A stretch of 64,000 bases of DNA, taken from assembly GCA_000697665.1 (NCBI GenBank), contig KL197731.1, positions 272,563-336,562 on the forward strand, read 5' to 3'. The notes under the pieces are model-generated. The model did not search any database. It worked only from the letters and a program-made list of their open reading frames with translations, and was not told where the DNA came from. A program made the translations under genes and the position numbers. This document shows, one piece after another, positions 46,636 through 58,287 of this stretch. The stretch's first letter is position 1, and each line of letters opens with the position of its first letter. Source of the DNA: Jaapia argillacea MUCL 33604. Its lineage: Eukaryota; Basidiomycota; Agaricomycetes; Jaapiales; Jaapiaceae.

Positions 46636-48597
46636 ATGGCTCAGTCCAACTCGGACACGACTTCCCCAACTCCGTTCAGTCCTTTCTCGACTCGTTCTGT
46701 TGCTAGCGAAGGTACATCCGACGGTGCGTAGTCCTTTTTTCTGTCTTTGAGATGGTACTGATATCCTCGTGGTTGCAGAGGCCGGAGATTTGGGTGCCTT
46801 TACCTCTGTATTCCGCGCATTAAATTATCTGCGTCAGCCGTCTATACCCAACACGAATGTTAACGTTACTCCAACGTCTTCCCTCCTTGTTTCTCCCTCG
46901 GACTACGAATCGGACGCACCAGGTGTACCGAGCGCGTGGTCCCAAGATCCCATAGCACCCTATCTCTCCGAATCTTCTCAAGATACCGCCTCTAATCACT
47001 CCCGTTCCATACGTTCCGATCAGGATTCTGCCGCATCCGATACGGAGGGGGACGTCGACGATCCTTCAGCAAAGTTGAACGTTGTTGGTGGAGGGGTCGA
47101 CTACCATCCATCTTTGGGCTATCTGGATGAAGCCCTCAATTTCATAGCCGCCGAGCGAGCGAGACTCGCTGCCCAACGAGAGGCAAGGCTACAGCAGCCT
47201 GCGGCGGTCGCCGAACCCGATTGGAAACATCCAGCAGACACGCGACGAAAGCGCCGGAGGCGAAAGGCCAAGTCACTCGTTCGGATCCTTCGCAGGGACG
47301 AAGATATCGACCTTGTCGGTACCAATGGTGCTCCTGCCCGTGACCTCGAAGATGAGGACGACGATTCTTCCCAATCCTCCCCTGAGAACTCGTTCCCACC
47401 ATCCTACTACAAATCTACCCCTCCCACACCTCCCCGCACGCAGAAGGAGCGCCGTAAACAACGCGCGCTATACGTAGATACCAACCCTCGACTCGGCCGC
47501 AGCCGATCTACACCCAGTCTTCGATTGACTGTTTCAGTCCCCCTCGACCCGAAAGCGCTCCAACTGCGCGCTTTGGCGCACAAATTACGCTTGTTATTCC
47601 CCGAAGATATCTCGACCCTCTCGAGTATCCTCTCAGTCGACTCCCCAGAGTCTTCCCCATTCGTTGATCCTCGTGGACCTTCGCCGCGTTCGGACGACGC
47701 CCCTATACATGTTTTTGTTGACCAGTAAGTTTCACTTCTTGACCTAACTTGCCATTCTCACCCGTAGTTTCCAGCTCAAATATTCTCATTGGTTTTCTCA
47801 ATTATCTCAAACGTCATCTCCACCACTCCCTTCGCAAGGGCAGACACTTGTCCCACGCAGCTCTTGCTCTTATCCTTGAACGTGGCCGACCCATCAGTCG
47901 CCGTGTCCTAGTGACTTCTTCGCCTCTCTACCAACCCATGGATTCTGCTGAGCAGCTCGGATATGAAGTTCGAGTGTACGCTCGGGTTCCAGATACTGGG
48001 GACGGACAGGATCGACAACGCCATAGTGGCGATTTTTCCAGTATGAAGATCAAGGGAAGGCAGACCGCCCCTCCTTTGAGAGGACACGCTCACAAGAAAT
48101 CGAATGGCGGCAGTACTTCCACAGAGTCGGATCAGGGCGTGGCAGGCGCGACTGGTTCTAATTCTAAGCGTCCCATAGCCCGTGGTCATGGAAAGACGCA
48201 ATCCTTTTCTTCTGCCCTCCCCGTTCCATCCACTTCCACTTCCACTGCCACTTCTGGTGCTTCGACCTCAGCTACCGCTCGTCTCCGTTATCGCGAACAA
48301 GGTGTCGATGAACTTCTCCAACTCAAATTTCACCAAGCCATTGCAGATGTCGACATTCCTCCACCTAACGCTACTATTGTATTGGCAACTGGTGATGGCA
48401 ACGTTGGCCAGTTTAATGAGGAAGGGTTCTTGGGGTGCGTTAGGACTGCGTTGAAGAAGGGGTGGAGGGTTGAGTTGTACGCTTGGGAGGACGGGCTTAG
48501 TCGGGCTTGGATGAGGGAGTTTGGGGAGGGTCCGTTTGCAGAGAGGTTTAGGATTGTTGGTTTGGAGAAGTTTGGGGCTGACTTGATTGAGATTTGA
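46636..48597 (+). CDS. NYN-domain (PIN-like) protein, putative ribonuclease
   Basis: NYN domains are PIN-like folds with an acidic metal site, usually linked to RNA cleavage or processing. ATG 46636; introns at about 46721-46780 and 47727-47773. The N-terminal ~365 residues are Ser/Pro- and charge-rich, with the basic stretch [20 protein letters not shown], probably disordered and nuclear or RNA-binding. The domain begins IHVFVDHSNILIGFLNYLKR across the second intron, continues SRRVLVTSSPLYQPM and GYEVRVYARVP, is interrupted by a ~100-residue Ser/Gly/Thr-rich insert, and resumes EQGVDELLQLKFHQAIAD, ATIVLATGDGNVGQFNEEGF and GWRVELYAWEDGLSRAWMRE. Acidic residues suited to the site are in VFVDHSN, GVDELL and TGDGN. 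Stop TGA 48595-48597. Confidence 0.85.
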
Positions 48598-50454
48598 AGA
48601 AGTAAGGGTTAGACCCAATCGGCTCGTATAGGGAAGCAAAGAATGGTATGTGCACATCGCAAGCTGACACATGAATTCTCCATTTTACAGTTGTATGAGT
48701 ATGATGATAGGCAAAAGCCTTTATGTTGTTCCTGGACATGGTCGTTGGAGACTTGATGTGATTTTGTATTGTAGCAAGGGGTTTGGGGACAACTTGTTTG
48801 TAAATGTAATACTACCCACTTTTTAGATCGTTTCATATGGTACTATGTATACAACCAACTCCCCCTCTCACCATGTCTACCTTGAATTGCATTGAGATGA
48901 CGAAGGGTGAGCCAGGTCGCAACACCGACGCTATTGCTGTTCCATTGGTTGGGTTTCAGCCTCGTCAGTTTGAAGACGCTGAGTTCAGTCCCAGAAGGAT
49001 CAGGTTCAGTTCGTCACCATTCCGTCGGAACAATTCATATCATTAAACAGCGTAAAATAGAAACCAATCTCAAAGGAGGCTTACCCTAAACCATCCAGCG
49101 ATAAGGCTACCATACCACGTCTGGCCGGCGGTAATTTTGGGTAGGCTCAATGATACCCAAATATACCGGATCGTCGTAGCACCGTAGTTACCAAGCACAC
49201 GACGCAGAAAACGGGAGTCCAGGTCAGGGTCAAGTTACAATCGGTCGAGCTAGAGATAGCGAGGAAGCAGGTGTTGAAAGATTGTGAGCGAGGCCTAACG
49301 AATCGGGGAAGTGAATTCCCCAATCTCTATGACTAGGGTTGAGCCAAGCTGGAGGGAGATGAAGACCAGAGCGGAAGGTAGATTCGAAACCACTGCATGG
49401 CGACAGAGATAGAGGGAGATCCAGATGAACCGGAGATCTAGAGGTCTTGAGAGGACGAGATGTATGACTTTATACAGAAGTGCGCTGATCACGGTTATTC
49501 CGAAATTTGAAGGTTATGCTATTGATGGGAGGAAGATTCTCGGTGAACAGAGATCGAGGGACAAGGACTTAAAGGAAGGAGGGGATTTGATGACCGTTTG
49601 ATTTGATAAACGGATGTGGGGGGATTGAAGTCCCGGAAAGCCAGACGGGAGACGGAAGATCAAGGTGTTCATTAATCTTCGGAGACCTATTTTGGAGGTA
49701 GAAGTCAAACCTCCATTTAGAGAGAGAGGCAATAGTGGGGGTGGAGAACCGTTTCTGCCTAACTGGGGAGGGGGAAGGGGGTCCAGGAATACCTGAAAGC
49801 CTGAAATGAGGCGGTAGATCAGATGATTGATACACCTTCAGGCGTGTTTTGAGAGGAAGAAGTGCATTGTCCGATGGAGATATGAAGCGACTGGAGAAGA
49901 CGAAAGGTTTTTAACTATCATTGTGACCGAGACGGTTAGGGGAATAAGACTGACATGAATGGGTGATCGCGATTGAGGCGAGGCTCATGGGAGGCACGAA
50001 TAAAATGGGGTGGTAAGGTGGTCAGATACAACCCGATGGGCTGGTTGAGATGGTTTCGACCTCGGATCGGAGACTCGACGAGCGGCAGGCGGTGGAAGCT
50101 CGCCAGGAGGAAAACCTGATTGAGGTGATACAAATGCGCTCTTTGGCTCAGATATACAGACCTATGGCCCTGGAAAATGGGGTGAAGCTGGATGTCCAGT
50201 GGGGTCAGCAAAGGGCAATGGCTTATCGGTCGATAAACTTTGCCCATGCCTAACTCACGAGAGGCCCCAGAGCGCGATCTTCCCCCTGAATATGGGCAAC
50301 AATCTACAAGTAAATGGCAGAATTCCATGTCCGAGAATGAGAAGAAAGCACAGAGAGAATATCGTGTTTCCAGAGTCCCAGCTTCATCAGGGTTGTTGAC
50401 AAGTCGTGGCGACACAGCCACTCATCGCTCGTTCCCTGTTCCCCTCGTTCTTGG
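48598..50454. other. Region without a supported gene
   Basis: About 1.9 kb between the NYN gene and ATG12. The longest frame (49936-50421, minus, 161 codons) has no family features. Purine-rich blocks around 49615-49660 and 49760-49810 resemble each other weakly. The right end should hold the ATG12 promoter. Confidence 0.4.
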
Positions 50455-51229
50455 ATGGCGCAGACTTCAGCCTCTCCAGATGTCGCAACACGCGCCCTCC
50501 CAGCAACATGGACAACAAATCTACATCTAAGTTCCGATACTGGGCTGCTGCAAGAAGGGCTGGACGCGTTGGAAGGGTACAGGAAGAAAGATCCCAATAA
50601 AGGTTCGTCTGCTACTCTAAGCTTGGTTATGAGATACGCGTCATGGGCGCATTGTCTTCACAAGTTCAAACTCCTTGTTCAATATGTTCGCCTGGTGACA
50701 AAACTTTGTATCCTACCAGTCGTAGTTCGTTTCCGAGCAATAGGCAATGCCCCTATCATGCGTCAGAACTTCTACAAGATCACAGTCTCGAATCGATTTC
50801 AAGCTGTCATACAGTTTCTGAGGAAGGAATTAGGGTGGAAGGCCGGGGAACCTTTGGTGAGTGAACTGCTCTGATTCGTGGGGTGCAATCGCGCTTTAGG
50901 GGCGATGGGCTTGGCTTTATGTCTTGTCGCACAATAGCTAACCTTTTCTTTCATCGTTCTCCTAGTACACCTATATCAACATGGCATTCTCACCCGCCCC
51001 AGACGACACAGTCAGCAATCTCTTCAAGGTCAGCTTCCTTCTCTGCTTGACCCTCCTCGGCTGCGCCCAGAGCTCGAACTGTGTCTCATTTGTGGTGGGA
51101 ATAGTCATTTGCGACAGACGGTCATCTAATAGTAAACTACAGGTGCGTTCCACCACTGTCGTCATTACCAGCTCTGACCTGGATGGTGCTCGTTCCTTAT
51201 TCTGTAGCACGACGGCTGCTTGGGGCTAA
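50455..51229 (+). CDS. ATG12: Ubiquitin-like autophagy protein Atg12
   Basis: Atg12 is conjugated through its C-terminal Gly to Atg5 by Atg7 and Atg10, and the conjugate acts as E3 for Atg8 lipidation. ATG 50455 gives MAQTSASPDVATRALPATWT; exon 1 ends EGYRKKDPNK. The ubiquitin-like fold follows: VVVRFRAIGNAPIMRQNFYK, ITVSNRFQAVIQFLRKELGW, YTYINMAFSPAPDDTVSNLF, then SFATDGHLIVNYSTTAAWG. The chain ends exactly at the Gly needed for conjugation; stop TAA 51227-51229. Four introns, all GT-AG, each preserving family sequence. The first exon is less conserved than the rest, so its start is slightly less certain. Confidence 0.93.
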
Positions 51230-52351
51230 TATTTAGTCTGCTGGGATCGTGGGTCCTACCACGTTGGACCCTTGTTTCGTGTTCGTTATCCGTTATACTG
51301 GGGAGGCTCATCTGTATGATAACAATGCAGCAGACGTTATATGGACCCAAGGTGTTGTGATGTTGTGGTTGCGCTTTTCTCCCGCGCTTTTGCGAAGGAA
51401 GGGACTCACATTCTTTTCGGCACTGCGATCCCTGTGAAATATCGAAGGAGCCATATAGTCATCTGTTTGGGACACCTTCTGGGCACCATCTCAGTACCCT
51501 CGAACCAGTGCGATGTCCCCAAAGTTTGTCGATCTTCGATGCTACATCGATACACTCAAGCCGAATACAACGAGTCTTGGTGATATTGCAAGGCCCTCCC
51601 CTGCAGGTGTGATCACGGTAATCGTTACCACCTGGGGTGGATCACGGTGACGAATGGCATATCTGCCAGCTGAATATGCTGATCTCAAGCAGGCGGCGAG
51701 TATCAACTCGATCCAGTCGTCGAACAATTTTGAATTCCTGCGTGCATTCACTGACGATACCTCAATCCTTCGTTCAAACGGTGGGGCATGATGAATGCCG
51801 TCTGGGGAAGGTGCAAGGAGGCCATCCGAGCTGGTGCGCCATTTTCTATGCCACCAACCTTCCAGATCATTCGGTATACAAGAAAGGGCTGGATTGTCAA
51901 GGATTCCGGCGCGAGAGAAGTGGCGTAAAGAGCCACCTGACTTTCGAAGGATGAGAAGGCTTGGACCCGCCAACAATGAACACAGTCTCCAGAAGGGGGA
52001 AACATTGAAGCATGGAAAAGGTTCGTTCAAGCTACGGCAAAGCTGCCAGTCGTCGTCTGGCGCTAAGTTGCGGAGTAAAAGATAAATGAAGATATGCACT
52101 CCCATGGATGGTTAGGTGGGCATATGTTCCAAGATCACGATTTGTACAAGCAGTTGCAGATCTACTCCACACTCCTTACAACCAGCCGAGAGACCTACGG
52201 TCCTCGGAAAATATCTCAGCTCTCCATGATCCTTCTGCATAGTAACACTCGGGAGGCTCAAATAACATCGATCCCGGCGTCAACAAATCTGTTCAACATT
52301 TGTCAGTAAGAAGTGGAAGATGGACTACCGATGAGGATGACTTACCTGGAC
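51230..52351. other. Intergenic region, no supported gene
   Basis: About 1.1 kb between ATG12 and F-box copy 2, which converge here. Overlapping frames on both strands (51542-52105 minus, 51637-51954 plus) lack family features. Nothing else is seen. Confidence 0.4.
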
Positions 52352-54015
52352 TCATTGCGATATAGTTTCGCTCGGGGATCCCCTCGCAGATGCGCCAGGC
52401 GCCAGATCCCTGCGAACCTGCTCCAGCCCTTGCATATTCTCAAACTCCTTCAAGCACTCATCGAGGAGGTTCCAACTGGCTTCAATGGAACTGGGATTGG
52501 TTTGAAAATCATTGCCGAATTCCTTCAGAGCCGGGAACAGACGTTTGAGCAAGTAGGCCGCTCGGGGCGCTGACTCCACTATTTTCACCGAGCGAAACCA
52601 CAGGGTCTCCAGTGGATGAGAAAGGACGGGAATTTCACTGATAGGGGGTAGATTCGACGCGTCGATGGGGATGGCGAGGTGCTCCAAGGTAGAAAAGCCA
52701 CGTGCAAATGCGACGAGAGAACGAAATGTCGGCGAGGGATGTGCCTCGTCCCAAATTGTGATAGCGAGCGTTCTAAGGTTGGGAAAAGCTGAGGCCATGG
52801 CTTCGCAATCATCATCTGTCAATGAGTGTGCAAGTTCGTTCTCGTCCTCGGGTCGTAATTCGAAGTTAAGCGAGTTCAAATGTTCCATCTTCGGTAACGA
52901 GTGGAAAAATGGTGCTAGGTCCAAAACCGAGCCATCGATCAGGTCGGTGAACCACGCTTCGTACATTAGCTCCCGAAGGTGATGAAACCTCGACGTCACC
53001 TGAACCCAGCACGCCCGACAATCAGCAACCGTTCCAAGAGATGTAATGCAGAGCGAATGCAGCTGCGGGACAACTATCAACCGCAAAATTTGAGTGGCGC
53101 AACTCGGTGAGAGTTCCCCAAGGAGCCTAAGCGCACGCAGCGACGGTATCGCCACTTCCTCGACGTCCTCTTCCAGCCCGAGCTCCTTTCCCACGTTTAA
53201 GGTGAGAGACTGGAGATTTTTGAGGTATTGAAGCTGAGATAAGAATTGGAAAGAATTGCCGGTTCGTAGAGAAAGATCGCGGAGATGATGGAACTTTCCG
53301 ATGCATGAGAGTGCGAGGTTGAGGTCGATGAGAAGACGAAGAACCTCCAAACCACCATCACCCTTCTGGGCCACACTGAGGGCATCAAGGAAAGGAAGGA
53401 AGGTGGAATCAGCTCTGTACAAAGATTCCCTTTTCTCCTTCAAAGATCCACTTCGAAAAGATCCGTGTTCATGTGACAACGACAATTCTCGCAAGGCGGG
53501 AGATATGAACATATATGGCGCCGTTCCATGTGGAGACTGGTCGGAAATCGTGAAGGAGAGGGCGCGGAGGGATGGGAAGAGCGCCTCGCCGGAGGATAGG
53601 TGAATGAGATAAATTGTAATGGTTGGATGGATTTTATCGTCACAGGAAAGTCGGCGAATGAGTTTCGCGTACAGCTTGAACCGTTCAAAACGGTGGCGTA
53701 AGGACAATAGTTGGTCGTTAGATGACCAGGGTTGCAGGTGCCGAGAGAAGTTATTGAATATGTCGTTGAACCCTGACATTGAGATAGACCTACATAAGCT
53801 CCTTGCCCAGTGCGCTGAACTGGGAGAAGGCTCTCCAACCAACTCTCGGTTCGGTCCACGCTACGCCAGAGGACATCTATGGCTGGTTCGTGCCACGTTC
53901 TGCAACATCGAGCGCAGGAAGCGAGAGCATTTCTGCCGCCACGCCACTGGCATCGCAGCACCTCAAATATCTCCGAGAGGATGTCGACATTCTGCAAAAC
54001 GGCCTGTGAAGCCAT
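52352..54015 (-). CDS. F-box protein, copy 2 (intron acceptor altered)
   Basis: Paralogue of the F-box gene at 19931-21600. ATG (complement of 54013-54015) opens MASQAVLQNVDILSEIFEVL, then ALASCARCCRTWHEPAIDVL. The body restarts RHLQPWSSNDQLLSLRHRFE and continues about 470 residues with leucine-rich strands (IGKFHHLRDLSLRT, LQYLKNLQSLTLNV) to stop, the complement of 52352-52354. The donor gtaggt after GAY is present, but where copy 1 has the acceptor ctctcag this copy has ctctcgg (about 53735-53742). Reading through shifts the frame. The next in-phase AG would remove about 23 residues. The gene is therefore either spliced differently, started within the second exon, or losing function. The calpain copy 2 ATG lies 475 bp away, divergent. 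Confidence 0.75.
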
Positions 54016-54441
54016 GATGGAACGGAGACGGGGAAAGTTTGCGAGTTCAATTGGAGTTCAAAGTGGATGGCAACTTGGGCAAAGCACAATAAGCCAGCAT
54101 GGTTCCCGGTGATGAAGGTCCTGGATTCCGTGTTCAAGAAGTTACGGAAGATCAAAAATCATCAGATGATTGGGACGCTGTTGATGACAGGAAGAAATCA
54201 GAAGGGCGAATCCATATACAGAACAATGCTTGTCTGTGAATTCTGTGTATGACTATGATATGAGAGCCACCGTAACAAGTCTAGACGGCGGAGGTACGTT
54301 TTGTCGACACTGTCATTACAAAATAACACTGACTAGTGCAGGATCGATCGTCTGCTAGTATCTACCAGCTGATGAGGCTATGCCCTTGATCAGGGATCAT
54401 CCTGCACGATGCAGCCCTTGGGCGGCGCATCGGTAATGGGG

Positions 54442-54447
54442 TATAAA
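54442..54447 (+). promoter_or_regulatory. TATA box of calpain copy 2
   Basis: GTATAAATG lies about 44 nt before the ATG at 54491. The identical element precedes copy 1, supporting duplication of the core promoter. Confidence 0.6.
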
Positions 54448-54490
54448 TGCGGGCATATTTCTGAGATCTTCCACCACCATTCCTAGTACG

Positions 54491-57400
54491 ATGCCCTCTC
54501 ACAAGCCTCGTCCCAAACCTGACGCGTCTTCCGCGAAATCCAAAGTCTTGGAGTCCCAAAAGATCGTCAAACCTGCACCCCCCAAAGGTGGCCCAGTCCA
54601 GTTCTCCCAGCGCAAAGACAAAGCGGTCAGTCGATCTGTTCTCTTTTCAATAGGGTCGTGGTTAAATGGTTATGCGCGCAGGGTCTCCTTGTCACGGAAG
54701 AGCTTCAGAAAGCTATTGAGCGGTGCAAGAGTAAGGTCGAAGCTATCACGCAAGAGTGCCGGTCAGACTTGGAACCACTATCTCTATTTCATGCTAATCA
54801 TTCTTTTGTCCACAGCCGGAGAAACAGACGCTTCAGGTACTCCATACTACATCGACAATCAACTGTCATCAACTCACAATGATACGATCGATCGTTACAG
54901 GGACATCGAGTTTGACCTCGACCAGGACCAGTCCCTCTGTGTTCACGGACTGACCTCAGATGAATTCTCCCCAGAAGACGCTCGCCGAGTTCCTCAGATC
55001 TTCAATAACCCTCAATTTTTCATCGATTCAGCTAGTAGCAATGATATCGTCCAAGGCAACCTCGGGGATTGTTGGTTCCTGAGTGCTCTCGTTATCGTTA
55101 GCACCATGCCTGGTCTCATCGAGAAGATCTGCGTTGCTGTGAGTTCTTGAGCTACATCCTCTCTCCTGCTGGTCCCACGAATGGTCGATTGACGATTCTC
55201 CACAGAGGGATGAAAAGGTTGGAGTCTATGGTTTCATATTCTATCGTGATGCTGGCTGGGAGGAGGTTATCATCGACGAGTAGGTTTTTCAATCCAAAAC
55301 CCTTTTTAGAAACGATCTTGAATGTCTCCCCTTTTCTAGTCTGCTGTGCTTGTCCGTGCCCCAATACGAAACACTTGATGGTTCAGTAAGCAGATTTCCT
55401 GGTGTTCCTGACTCGATGCGCGTCTCATTCTCAATCATCTTCCTTCGCTCAGGCGAAGAATCTTTATAAACAAGATAAGGATGCCTACAACGAGATGGCT
55501 CGCAAAGGCTCCAAGTCCCTCTACTTTGCTCAGTCTGGAACCGAAAATGAGACCTGGGTGTAAGTTGCCTGCATTGCCATACCACTGGGATGCCCTGACA
55601 ATTCACCCAGTCCTCTTCTCGAGAAGGCATACGCAAAGTTACACGGAGATTATGCTGCCCTTGAGGGAGGATTTACCTGCGAGGCCCTTGAAGACCTTAC
55701 GGGGTAGGCCACTCGCGTTGCGATGATCGTGTTCTAATTGCTGAGGTTATCTCAAAGGGGTGTCGCAAGTGATATCCCAGTCATGGACATTTTGGACGAG
55801 GATCTGTTCTGGAAGGAGGAATTGTGCCGCGTGAATCGTGGTAGGTTATTTGGATGCTCTCTCGACACGAGTGATGGAGATTGGGAAGTGAATGGTGGGT
55901 TGCCTGTTCTCGTATCCTGTGTCTCGCCATGACTGCTGACGCGGTTCTCCAAAAGGATTGGTAACTGGTAGGACAGCCGCTTCTCTTGTCACGGAGCACG
56001 CGATACTGAAGGGTTCTTGAAGGGCATGAATATTCTATCATTCGCGTCATCGAGTATAAGGGTAAGCCTCCCTGGCACGAGGTGTCGTCATTCCTGACTG
56101 TCCCTTTGCAGACAAGAGGTTTTTGATGATTAGAAATCCGTGGGGTCGTTCGGAGTGGACAGGTCGATGGAGTGATGGTTCGAAAGAATGGACCACCGAG
56201 TGGTTACAAGCCCTTCCTGCTTTGGGTCACAGCTTTGGAGATGACGGTGCCTTCTTAATGGAATGTAGGTTCACCTCTCCGAAAGACTGAGACATTCCAA
56301 ATTACTCACCATAATCTTTCTTCTCGGTCAGACAAAGACTTTTTGTCCACTTGGAACACCATCGCTAGGACAGTGCTGTTCGACTCGACGTGGACGATGA
56401 GTTCACAGTGGCTCAACGTCACAAGTCGCCCATATCCTTGTGAGTAATGAATTAATGACACCTTACCTTCAGATTTCATTTTGGGCTCATGTTTGATCAG
56501 GTGCATGGAGCTTTGGAGACATTTCATGTGAGTCACACACGTCGTTGAATTATCTCAGCATTCGCTCAAACCATGCTCCAGTTACCTTCTCGATTCCAAA
56601 GGCCACTCCCGCTGTCATCGTACTTGCGAAACTGAACGATCGCCATTTCGAAGATGTGACCAGTTGCTATAACTGGTCAGTCGACTTCTTATTGTACAAG
56701 AAAGGGGACAAAGAGCACATCGGAACCTCAGCACATGGATACTACCGCCGTCGTTCTGTAAATCTCGAAATCAACCTCGAGGCCGGAGATTATGTTGTTC
56801 ATGTCAGTATTCCCGCCATTTGACCTGATGACTCCCTCTAACCTTTCAGTAGGTTCGTTTGGATCGATACCCTATCGATGGCAGAGAAAAGTCGCATCCA
56901 GAAGACTGTTTGGATGGCTGGGACGCACGAAAGCTTTCTCGCAAAATGACCGAAATGTCCACTAGCAACAGTATTGCGGCCAGTGAGTTTTCTTGTTCGA
57001 AAGTGTTTTAATTTCGTAGGTTAAATTACTCCATTCCAGATTTTGATCCATCGTGAGTTAGCTGAACCGGAGCGTTGCACCTGGATTGATTTTCGACACC
57101 ATTAGAAAACATGATACCTTCCTTCCCCTTCGAGCCGATTCATTCGCAGGCCAAGATATCTCAGAAATCGAAGCTATCGCGACGAGCGCGTCGCAAACAG
57201 TGGTCGCTGTCAAGCCTGGAGAAGGTGGTGATGATGAAGAGTGGGAGGACGAGGAGGAGGCCACGACGGAGAACGAAGAAGAGGGTGAGGAAGAAGCTGA
57301 AGCTGAAGAGGGGGAAAAGGAGGGTGGCGAAGAGGGTGAGGGTGAGGGTGAGGGAGGTGAGGACGAAGACGAGGACGAGGACGGAGTCGTCACTCATGAA

Positions 57401-57907
57401 GGCTATGGTTGCGATGGTTGTGGGGTGAGTTATGCTTTCAACTGATTGTGTGGTTCTCCCCTGATAACGTTTTCTAGATGACCCCAATCAAAGGGCCTCG
57501 TTTCCATTGCTTGGAGTTCGTCCATGACTGCTGATTTCTTTTAACATTTACTCACCTTTACACTTTAGTTCCAGCTGCGGCGACAGTTACGACCTGTGCG
57601 AGAAATGTGTGGACGAGGAGAAACATCCTGCCGATCATAAGATGCTCCGTATCAACACTCCTGAGGAGGAAGATAAGTACAATCTGAAGGACAAGGTGAG
57701 ATGTTGCCATCCACTTACTCGGGTTCGTATCTAAACCATATCCAGATCGAGGGGAACGAGAACAAAATCACGCTTGGTCTGCGGGTATACACGAAACGTG
57801 ATTCACCCGCAACCGTCAAGGGTCAGCTGCGCCACGGTACTTTGCTTCGCTGGACCAAAAAGCAGAAGGATGAAAAGATTGGAGACAATGAACCGGTTTC
57901 TCTTTAG
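54491..57907 (+). CDS. Calpain-family cysteine protease with C-terminal ZZ-like zinc finger, copy 2
   Basis: Paralogue of the calpain at 22175-25750, nearly identical in the catalytic core. ATG 54491, [20 protein letters not shown], then [13 protein letters not shown]. Catalytic Cys in [15 protein letters not shown] (codon 55070-55072). His is in [17 protein letters not shown] (CAT 56025-56027), reached by a join from GGATTGGTAACTG to GGCATGAATAT. Asn is in [18 protein letters not shown] (56135-56137). C2-like parts: [20 protein letters not shown] and [20 protein letters not shown]. The acidic linker (about 57215-57395) is almost pure Glu/Gly/Asp. The finger reads [37 protein letters not shown]. 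The tail [20 protein letters not shown] ends at TAG 57905-57907. It runs divergently from F-box copy 2, whereas copy 1 runs in the same direction as its F-box gene. Confidence 0.87.
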
Positions 57908-58287
57908 TAACCATGTACCATCGAGCCTTCAGATGGGGACAAACCAAGATGTGGAATTCGATAGTGATACATACAGGATAACTCCTTGCTGGAGAATCGA
58001 GAATCATGGTGCTCCTAGCAACGTTGACGATACGTAAACAAGTCCCAAGTAACAGTACAGAAACAATGCAGAACCATACATACAACTCGTGAATAAAAGA
58101 TGAAAAGAAAGGTGTTTGGAAGATAAAATGACCGAGAAAGATGAATGGTCCTGCAACAACAGATGCTGATGATTGCAGGAAGTGATAATAGACTTCTTCG
58201 GCCGCCTCATGGCCTTGCTTTCTTGAGCGATGCTTCGCGTGTTGACGAGCCTTCTCGCGTTGAATGTGACGCTCCACGGAGGTCTAA

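Noticed and set aside
13926-51229. ATG27 and ATG12 as an autophagy cluster
   Set aside because: They are more than 35 kb apart with unrelated genes between; proximity is best taken as coincidence.
57058-57487. Ser/Pro-rich and Leu-rich minus-strand frames opposite calpain copy 2
   Set aside because: Same artefact: antisense of the acidic linker.
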